Part shown: in pieces, positions 56,157 to 64,000 of the stretch
How positions within the stretch are numbered: position 1 is the stretch's first letter
Layout: each line of letters starts with the position of its first letter
Assembly (NCBI GenBank): GCA_036971715.1
Contig: JAVHJL010000008.1
Coordinates: 2,108,001 to 2,172,000, forward strand
From: Arthrobotrys musiformis
Lineage: Eukaryota; Ascomycota; Orbiliomycetes; Orbiliales; Orbiliaceae
Direction: 5' to 3'
DNA length: 64,000 bases
Position numbers and translations under genes: made by a program
Notes under the pieces: generated by a model
The model's input: only the letters and a program-made list of their open reading frames with translations
Databases searched by the model: none
What the model was told of the DNA's origin: nothing

Positions 56157-58634
56157 ATGCACCCATCGGCAGTTCTGGCGTCGCTGCTATGCCTCGCGAC
56201 AACACAGTTTGCGGTACCGGTCGAGGCGATAAAGGCGACTAGTTTGAAGCTGCGATCGAGTCCGCATGTCGATTTGAATTACTTGGCGAAGAGGGATTAT
56301 ATCACGACCACGTTTCGGCCAAATGTATGGACCTAATCGACGTTGGGGCTTTCCGCTTGGGCTCGGGAGTTGAGGCTAACTGCGCGCCGTTGAGACGACA
56401 TAGAACGAAACCGTTTTTGGCTTTTACGTCGATGTCCTTGTCGGTATGGAGCATTTATATGGATTGCGCCTTGGTATATTGCGAGGGAGGAAGGCTGTTA
56501 ACGATGATATCTCTATGCAGGAACGCCTCCGCAGTTTTTCTCTTTAGCGTTCAGCACCAGCTCGACGACATGGCTCCCGTCGCCCAAGAACTTTACCGTC
56601 AAGAGGTTCTGCGACGAAAATGCAACAGGCAACGAATTTTGGTCTTGCTTTTATAACAACTTTTGTAAGTCCAAAAACACTAATAAAATTGGGCTAGGAA
56701 TTATATCGTGGACGGGCTGCTATGAACAGTAGCTACGAAATAGAATAGTTTGGCTTATTATAAACTATTGTTTTTTTATTTAGATCAGCCTAATCGGTCG
56801 TCGACTTATACCCCGAAGCGTGGAGAATTGGACAATAGTTACGGCACTGGATTATTTGTAGGCCGCCCTCTTCCCTTACTCTACTCCAACCAGGGTTATT
56901 TCTGGGTACGAGACCAGGCTATTCTGTGGTATCATACTTATGCGCTCTATTACTTCCTTTTATATCTAGGCCAAAGGAACATGGGGCTCGGACGTCTTCA
57001 AAATTAACCAGCTCACAATCCCAGAGGTCTCCTTCGGACTGGCTACCAACTTCACAAGCGCCGCCGAACTCGGTTTAGGCGTCGATTTCACCCGTGGTTC
57101 TTCTCCCTACCCGTCTCTCCCAGAGATCATGGCCACAGACAATGCGATAAACTTGATACTTTATAGCATCTATATCAATGATATTCGGAGCGATGGTGGA
57201 GAAATATTCTTCGGTGCAATCGACGAGGCGAAGTACGAAGGGACGCTCGCGACGTTTGATAGTCGTACCGTAGGGAGGGTGGATATTCAGGGGGTGTATT
57301 GGATTGATCCTGATGGGAAGAATACTACGCTTGCGGATTCCCAGGATATAGGATCGCAGAGTGTGGCGGAGATTCAACTGGGGACTCCGTGAGTCTAAAC
57401 TCCTAACTACTTCTGTAGTTATATTGGGAGATTATCAGGGCGCTAATATGGTATCCTTGATTAAAATAGGTCCTTATGGGTACCCAACAGCGTCTATCGG
57501 GGTCTTATCAACGCTATTCCGGCGTTAACATTTTCGACAGCTTACGAGGCCTATACAGTTGACTGCGCCGTAGCAGACGCCGACTTGGGGAGTGTTCAAT
57601 TTGATCTCGGAGATACGATTATTTCGGTGCCTGCGAGACAAATACTAGTAGAGTACCCTACCGGAAGCGGAGTTTGCATCTTCACTCTCTACCAAAGCTC
57701 GAAACCAAGGACAACCAGCCCGGATTTCTTGCTAGGGACGCCATTCTTACGGTATGTCTATGCTGGAAATATCTGGACAATTCATGTTACTAATTGTATG
57801 CCTAGGTCTGCATTTACGGTCTTCGACTATACGAACAATCGGACTTCTATCGCGCAATCAGTAGCTAACTCCACTTCTTCAACTCTGCGCGAGGTGCCAG
57901 AAGGTGGAATTCTAGCACTGTCACAAAGATCAGGTCCATCAGGAACTCCCACAGATACACCGACAGATACTCCCACAAACGACCCAAACTCCTCGGGAAC
58001 ATCATCCTCCACCCCTTCCGTCTCGGTTGTCCCAGCTGGAAACGGTGGATCCGAAACCCCCATAGCAGCGATAGTGGGCGGTTCGTTAGGTGGTGCGGCG
58101 GCTTTAATCATCGCAGGTGTCCTCATTTGGCTTTTCGTCACCAGAAAGAAGAAGGATTCAGAAACAGATATGCCCCTCCCGCCAGCACAAAATTTCCCAC
58201 CCGCTCCACCACAAACGTTCCCGCCGGCCCAGAATTTCCCGCCAGCGCATCCTGGGGGGCTAGGACCTACGGAGCCACAATTTGCAGGATATAAACCGGC
58301 GGAGCCCCAGATGGGCACTGTGCAACATACCTACGGCGTCGCACCTCGGGGCTCGCAGCCGCCGACAAATAGCGTAACATCGCCTCCGACGAGCTATAAT
58401 GAGAATTGGGGTGGATTCGGCGCAGGGCAACCGACAAATAATGGAAGGCCGCCTAGCACGGTTAGCGGGAATTCGGTGGAGGGTTATTGGCAGGATGGTG
58501 CGAATTATGGGGGTAGTCCGGGACAACAGCCCGCTCCGACCGGAGGCCAAAATGCGAATGGCCTCCCGTCTCCGCCGCTTAATGCCACCGGCGTCTATGG
58601 AAGTTACGGGTACAGCGGGTATAATCAGTATTAA
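56157..58634 (+). CDS. Membrane-anchored pepsin-fold protein, predicted inactive protease
   Basis: Seven exons: 56157-56324, 56404-56443, 56521-56664, 56784-56857, 56970-57388, 57470-57751 and 57806-58634. They splice in frame to 651 residues. It has a signal peptide (LASLLCLATTQFAVPVEA), then the A1 aspartic-protease fold: FYVDVLVGTPPQ, YGTGLFAKGTWGSDVF, VSFGLATNF, GEIFFGAIDEAKYEG, WVPNSVYRGLINAI and LGTPFLRSAFTVFDY. Both catalytic triplets are lost: the first DTGSS position reads FSTSS (AFSTSSTTWLPS) and the second DSGT position reads QLGT (EIQLGTPSLWVP). A Ser/Thr/Pro stalk leads to a transmembrane helix (IIAGVLIWLFV preceded by AAIVGGSLGGAAAL), a KKKD stop, and a Pro-rich cytosolic tail with FPPA repeats. 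A surface-bound non-peptidase, perhaps a receptor or wall protein, is inferred. Confidence 0.82.
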
Positions 58635-58822
58635 AGTTGGAATATGCGGTCGGAAATACCCGCAGTTCGATAAAGGGCTTCATTTTACGCCTTAATTAAT
58701 GTCAATTTTGCCATTCTAGAGATTTTGCTACAGCTCCAGCATTTACACTATTACCTACTTATGCAATGCATTAATTCGCTTTGATGGCTAAATCAATCAA
58801 TTAATTCCTAGTCAATACAGTC

Positions 58823-60702
58823 TTAGCTTACTTGATTATCCAACTCTTCTGCGGGTGGTGGTGGCGGGCGTAAGATCACCAGATCCTTATCTTTGAAATC
58901 GATCAACTTAAATAACCCCGCCCCTTCCCCGTCCCTTATTAAAGCCAGCTTTCCCACCGGTATAACCTCAATATCTACTTTACCCCACCGATCATTCGGG
59001 ACACCATCCCCTTCCCACCTCACGTCCAAAATTCTCCTCCTCATCCCCATCGCTTCATTCAAGAAGTGCATCATACCCGTCCCACACCACCCACGCATCT
59101 GCGGTCGCACAGAGTATCCCTTCAAGTTAAACGTCAACTTCTCAACCCTCTTCGATTTCACCGCCACCTCGATCGCTTCTTTAAACCCCACTTCTCCCGC
59201 ACTCCCCATCTGTAACTCCTCCAGCCGTTCACACATCATCAACGCCTTCTTCGCAGCGGGGATATGGTTCCCCAAACTCCACGGCTCCAATAAATTCAAC
59301 TGCTCGACCATTCTATGTTGTTCCGCTTTCCCCGGCCCCTCTCCACTGCGAATATGTTGATTCCCCGGGAACATTTTCAGTTTTTTGAGGGTGGTGGCGT
59401 GTTTGGGGATTACATTCTGCCAGAACTCGTTCATGAAGGCTAACATGTTGCTATGTTCCGCCGCACAGACTTCCTTTGTCGCCGTTCGGCCGCAGCGGTA
59501 GGGGACCATGTGGATCGAGAGGGTGGTTAGGGTGTTTGAATACGAGGAGAGGTAGTTTAGTAACACCCTCGAGGCGTTTTGTTCGGAGACGTGGGTGAGG
59601 TATACACCGTGTTCGCGGAGGGAGTCCCATATCGAGCGTTTTATAGTAGATTCAGGCCGTAGCTCCGTTCGCGATATTAGGGTTTTTAATTTTGAGAGGA
59701 ATTTGGGGATTAGGTGCTCCGGGAAGGGATCGTTTATCGTGCCGTATTTTAGGGTTAGTTCTTCGAGGGTGAATGGTGCCTGTTGGATTTCTAGGAAGTC
59801 GAAGGCGGTTGTGTCGAGTTCGTATGAGGGTTCGAAGGTTAGTGATTTTAAACGCGGGAGGTAGTTTAGTGTATCCAATGACTTTTGGTCCCATAGTAAC
59901 AGTGTTAATTTGGTGAGGTTTGTAAATGCTTTGAAAGAAGGGTATGGTTCGTATTGCGGGGAAGGCGGGTCGTAGGGATCCATATCAATCGTAGGATGTA
60001 ACTCCAAATGCGTCACCGACGCCGCAATCGGAGAGAAATCAATCTCTCTGGACAAATTACAGAACGAAATATTCCACCTCAACGTCCTAAGTTTCTTCAT
60101 ACTACAGATGAAGTTTTGAAGAATCTGCACCCCGATGGGGCTAAAATCGTCATTATCCTGCTGGATCGGTTCCTCGTAGAGAAACTTCACGGCATCTCGT
60201 ATTTGGTATGCGCTGACGTTTAGGTCTTGAACATTCGAGGTGAGGAATTCTAATCCCTCGAGGGACTTTATGGATTCGATTTTACGGATTAATTGGATTT
60301 GTTTCTCCGGTGCGACCCTTTCGGCGAGATTTTGTCCATGGCCCCGGATGTGTTTTAGAGATAATGTGTACTTCTCGAAGAGAAGCGGGGATGCCAGGTC
60401 GCTGATTATGTGATTTACAAGTCGCAGCCCTTTGACGCATGAGTAGGGGACCTATATCAATAAAATAAGCATGCGTCGTCGTTATTAGCGTGGTTTTAGT
60501 CCAGCTGTGTTGAAAATGTGGTATTTTTTGCCAGCGAATCATGGTGACATGGCCAGCTGCCAGCTACGACATGTGGCCGACGAATACATACCGCTTCGAT
60601 TATCTGCTGGAGAACCTCGACAGGGAGGTCAAGCAGGAGGCTTTGTCCGCTCTTATCGGAAGCAGTATCCATAGTGGATACAGGAATGTCCACCGCCGAC
60701 AT
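58823..60702 (-). CDS. F-box protein with leucine-rich C-terminal part
   Basis: Two exons, 60702-60592 and 60451-58823, with a 140-nt intron, give 579 residues. The ATG at 60702 is the first in frame, as upstream frame extends only to a TTG. The F-box is split by the intron: SLLLDLPVEVLQQIIEA on exon 1, then VPYSCVKGLRLVNHIISDLA on exon 2. Fungal F-box proteins bind Skp1 and present substrates to SCF ubiquitin ligases. The long C-terminal part has irregular leucine-rich units (KLRTLRWNI, SVTHLELHP, NLTKLTLLLWD, RLKSLTFEP, TLEELTLKYG, RLEELQMGS) that could form the substrate-binding solenoid. It ends with a basic to Pro-rich tail (LRPPPPPAEEL). The substrate is unknown. The gene converges with the preceding protease-like gene, with only 188 bp between stop codons. 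Confidence 0.85.
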
Positions 60703-62070
60703 GGTACGTTGAGATGTCGATGTCAGGAGCGAATGTATTGCATGTAAAGTATGTAGTGCTCCAGACCCAAGCAAGATCCTAAGTTAACCGCTGTGCTGCT
60801 GGCGTACGAATCGACCCCCCAAACGAAATTTAAAAATCAATGCGAAGAGATGAAATCGATGCGGACCGCCCAGGATCCGATTATTACCTTAAAAAAAGGA
60901 TAAAAAAGAAAAGTTATCGGCTAAATGACTTTTATATCTCATTGAAACAAGAGGTAGAACAGGAATACGTAAACAAAAGCGACGATTCGAATTCCTATCA
61001 TCGAAGGTGACCGCCAACCGGCTAGCGTGGTCTTTCCCTTTCCTTTCGTACCAGTCGATGCGACTGGCCAGCAGCCTTGAGGTCTTATCCTCGCTCAAGG
61101 GGCTAAAAAATGACACGCAACGCACCCGACTCGATTTCCCAAGCAAGGATCTCCCCGATCTTGGTGCATGCATGCCAATGCCATGCGAAGAAAAAAAAGG
61201 TGCTAAATTGCGTGTGTGTGTGATGCGAATGCAAATGCATGTACAGCACAGCATAACAACCACAAGGCGAGCAAGTCGGTACGTACCGGGTCGAATGGTG
61301 TCGGTCCAAGGTATTTAACGAAATGCTTGATGGGGGTATGTACGACAGGCACCAGTCCTTTTCTAGTTAAATCGGAGTTATCAAACGAGTTTCCTTGCTT
61401 TGGCAATTGATCAGGTGTACCCGATTTAGTATATCGCAGGTACATGTACCTTCGCAGGACTGTTTGTCGGTGGCAATTTCACAGGAAGAGTTCTTCAATC
61501 TATCCGCGCTCGAGCTCTTGTTGTCGTGAGACTTGGAAATCCTTACTTGAGTAATATCAACGGCTAGCTAAGCCTAAAATGTGGATATCAACAATTCTTG
61601 CAGCTAGCCTGGGAGTACTACTTACCACATTTGTATACCCTGTGGTACCAGACTTACTGGGAATATCCTTCGATCGTTTAATTGCAAGGATATGTATATG
61701 TCCCTTACCTCTGCCACCTGAACACTGCTGACTTTCACAGCTGCAAGCCACGGAAGTGCGCTAAAGCTGTCGTCCCACACGCACGCACGCCACGTATTTG
61801 CACAGGGTCCCTCGGAGAAAGATTGGGACAACGAGCTCAAGCTGGAGCTATAGCTAGCTGGAACTCTAAGCTTGGAGCTTGCCTTGGATAGCATAAATAG
61901 GGGGTATTTTCTCCTCTATCGATCCCCCTCTATCAAACCTTCAGTCGTCCTGGTGGCTACAGAAAATCAAAGTTCGAAATTAATATCCTCTTTACCCGCA
62001 CGAGCACTACTATCTACCTTCTTTTAAACCCATACCTCCAACGTCACCTCAAAACCCCTCTACAGACAAA
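60703..62070. other. Intergenic, promoter region of a microprotein gene
   Basis: No supported gene. A short GT run lies at 61211-61221 and a TATA-like box at 61892-61899, followed by a pyrimidine-rich leader. Confidence 0.55.
61892..61899 (+). promoter_or_regulatory. TATA-like box (CATAAATA)
   Basis: About 175 bp before the ATG at 62071, followed by CT-rich sequence typical of fungal transcription starts. Confidence 0.4.
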
Positions 62071-62175
62071 ATGGTCTTCCTCTACCTCTTCATGATCATC
62101 GGAGGGATCATTAAGGGTGTCATCTTCCTCGTCCGACCGGACTACAACATCGGCGCCCACAATAACCGCATGTAG
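62071..62175 (+). CDS. 34-residue membrane microprotein
   Basis: A complete short frame: ATG in good context (ACAAAATGG), one hydrophobic helix over residues 2-21 (VFLYLFMIIGGIIKGVIFLV), then a polar tail with RPDYNIGAHNNRM and a TAG stop. A TATA-like box and a CT-rich, A-ending leader sit at the right distance upstream, which is what makes this frame stand out from random short ORFs. A single-pass membrane peptide or subunit-type protein is likely. I do not recognise a family. An intron continuing the gene further was considered but no donor is seen before the stop. Confidence 0.42.
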   Translation: MVFLYLFMIIGGIIKGVIFLVRPDYNIGAHNNRM

Positions 62176-62955
62176 AGTCACTAAGGCGCTCTCCCAATTC
62201 TCTCAAGGCCGGATCTTTGAGAAGATGAACTCGAACTTACGACATTACGACGCTATACATGCTACATTCCTTCCACCGACAATACTATAAAAATAACACA
62301 ATACCGTCCGATACCTCGATTATGAAAGCTCTGATGCTCCCCCAGCCCAGCAATATCGATGGGGGGCTCATTGAAATAGAAGAGCTTGTTGGCGGGCCGC
62401 AAAGGCTAATACCACGGGACGAAACCTATAAATGGCACTACGAACCGCTGAGCGGGGCTAGTCCACCATACCAAACAAATACACAACCAGGGGCGTTTTT
62501 ATTTCTTTCTTATAGGCAGGAGTATAGATTACTACATGGAGTCATTGTTATTACATAGAGGAACGAAGTTATGATTTTTTATTTATTTTTATTTTATTTT
62601 TTGGAAGTGGGGTTGGCGGGGTTGGATAGAATTTCGATTTGATGTTTGTTAATGCACTATCGTGTAATTAAATACAAGACGTCGTCCATTCCACATCACC
62701 TTCCTTCCATTCCTTCCTACTTAACAAAAGCGTAGACAGGCCCATTCGTTGACAGAGTAGAAGAAACCTTTGGAGACAGGAGTATGAAGAAAAACACCGA
62801 GCGTAGTTCAGAGGAGAAAGAAGTTGTGGGACTTTATCGAGGAAGATCAAGAACCCCACAAGCTTGACCCCTTACTACAGAAAAAAGTGGAAAAAATAAA
62901 ATGGGAAAGAGAATTAGGCCACATGATAACAGGAAAGACACAATCCAAAGTGAGA
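62176..62955. other. Intergenic
   Basis: No gene is supported. A T-rich stretch near 62573-62600 may be the end region of the microprotein transcript. Confidence 0.5.
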
Positions 62956-63549
62956 TTAGATCGTAGTGCCAGTCCGGTAATGTGACCACATTCCCGCTTC
63001 TCCAAAGCCGCCTTGGGTGATCGGTTCTAAGTGAAGGTAGGTTCTGATGAAATTCTCTATGGCAGGCATTTCATCCTGAAGAGGGACCTCAAGCGCATAC
63101 TTGACTTTCCCCTCCTCCAGCAGGACCGCAGTCGTAGCGTACATTATATCGATCTCATAACGCTTTGCGATGGGGAGAGCGATCTTCTTACCCGAACCGG
63201 TCATGTTTATGACACAGAACAGGATCTTGGGATGGTAAATTGTAGCAAGACGTTCCAAGGTCCCGGCAATGAAGAGGTGGTGCGGATGAGCATCACTCGC
63301 GAAGAAGAGAAGGGGAGCGCGGGAGTCACTGTTGATTGTAAGAAGGGAATCAAACTCCTCCATAGTCGCGATATGATGCGCATATGTTGGAGGCTGAGAG
63401 CGTGGAGAGCGCTGCCAACATTGGCGGGTTGTGACCGTGGTGTCGGACGATTTGGCCGAGTCGACCGACTTGTTTGACTTGATTGAGGTGTTCGACTTGG
63501 CGGGCTTGAACGGCTTGACAGAGTCGGTCGACTCAATTGGTTCAGACAT
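62956..63549 (-). CDS. Thioredoxin-fold protein lacking the CxxC active site
   Basis: Single exon of 197 residues. The first 60 are low complexity and Lys/Ser-rich, with repeated KSN/KSV/KSS motifs. From about residue 60 the order of elements follows thioredoxin: ATMEEFDSLL, RAPLLFFASD (the strand before the active site), LERLATIYHPKILFCVINM, IALPIAKRYEIDIMYATTAVL (the cis-Pro-like region is altered) and LLEEGKVKYALEV. At the active-site position, where WCGPC is expected, the sequence is SDAHPHH, so it cannot act as a dithiol oxidoreductase. A binding or regulatory role is inferred. The fold assignment is from pattern only and should be treated as moderate. Confidence 0.62.
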   Translation of the reverse strand: MSEPIESTDSVKPFKPAKSNTSIKSNKSVDSAKSSDTTVTTRQCWQRSPRSQPPTYAHHIATMEEFDSLLTINSDSRAPLLFFASDAHPHHLFIAGTLERLATIYHPKILFCVINMTGSGKKIALPIAKRYEIDIMYATTAVLLEEGKVKYALEVPLQDEMPAIENFIRTYLHLEPITQGGFGEAGMWSHYRTGTTI

Positions 63550-64000
63550 TTTAGAAGAATTATCTGATCTAGAGGTTCCACAGAAGGCTTGTCAGGCTGG
63601 AGATGCTGGTAGAATCTCTGCAAGCTGTCAGCATATTCCAGAACCCTTACAAGATAATCATGAGGACCAGAGGGGTAGAACAACTTACTTGAGTATCTCT
63701 GAGGGTTTTCTAGATACTAATTGGTCAAGTTTGGAAGGATTGTGGATGGAAGCACTGTGAAGAGCTTTGTAGAAGAAGGTGGAGAGATGAAGGGATTGAT
63801 GATGAAGGTGAGTAAGGAGGGTAGGAATCAAAAGGGAGCTTGTGAGACTTCCTGGGTAGATAATATACTGGTTGTGTTCCTCCCAACGGGGTCTCCGTCT
63901 CTACGTTATTGGGGCTCAAGACTAATAGCGCGAGGACAGTAGAACGTTGTAGAGTATCGAGGGCTATAACGTCCGCCAAATTGGCAGCGGGAGTCCTTGA
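63550..64000. other. Upstream flank at the window edge
   Basis: 5' flank of the preceding minus-strand gene. Frames here are short and lack motifs; a gene could begin beyond the edge. Confidence 0.5.

Overview
The window reads as nuclear DNA of a filamentous ascomycete (Pezizomycotina). Genes are mostly monocistronic. They are broken by short GT-AG introns (about 50-150 nt) with GTAAGT/GTATGT-type donors and CTAAC/CTAAT-like branch points. The families present are typical of such fungi: an asco-laccase ending in DSGV, an ALO1-type lactone oxidase, a Clr5-like/ankyrin protein and an F-box protein. I cannot fix the class or order from the sequence alone.

I support 19 protein-coding genes. Exon models were built by hand from frame, splice sites and family motifs, and every spliced model closes in frame. 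Layout: a membrane-anchored surface protein (128-1226); a long disordered protein with TPRSATF-like repeats (2158-4665, minus); a gene-poor stretch of about 9.7 kb (4666-14403); a nine-exon laccase (14404-17361); an uncharacterised four-exon protein (18679-20519); D-arabinono-1,4-lactone oxidase (21502-23322); an ankyrin protein (24031-26814); a RING E3 of the RNF10/Mag2 type (27366-29819); glutamate-5-semialdehyde dehydrogenase PRO2 (30693-32113); a small secreted protein (33568-34416, minus); a C2H2-like finger protein (36826-40043); a helical-bundle plus beta-domain protein with pore-former-like architecture (40602-41819, minus); a BTB/POZ protein (42735-45089, minus); a zinc-knuckle gene that looks like a domesticated Ty1/copia Gag-protease (46006-47561); tyrosyl-DNA phosphodiesterase TDP1 (47959-50156); a Clr5-like/ankyrin protein (51098-54598); a membrane-anchored pepsin-fold protein with both catalytic motifs lost (56157-58634); an F-box protein (58823-60702, minus); a 34-residue membrane microprotein (62071-62175); and a thioredoxin-fold protein without CxxC (62956-63549, minus).

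The genes do not form one pathway or an obvious biosynthetic cluster. Housekeeping genes (PRO2, ALO1, RNF10/Mag2, TDP1) are interleaved with lineage-type accessory genes (laccase, toxin-like protein, Clr5/ankyrin, secreted proteins). The most interesting signals are: the intron-bearing copia-like gene with a degenerate protease active site; four phased copies of a TTCAG-N5-CTGAA dyad upstream of the toxin-like gene; a paired GTCACGTG site and a 21-nt element upstream of ALO1, the latter repeated exactly near 50.6 kb; the pseudo-protease; and an N-terminal extension on TDP1 that looks like a mitochondrial presequence ahead of a second, nuclear-type start.
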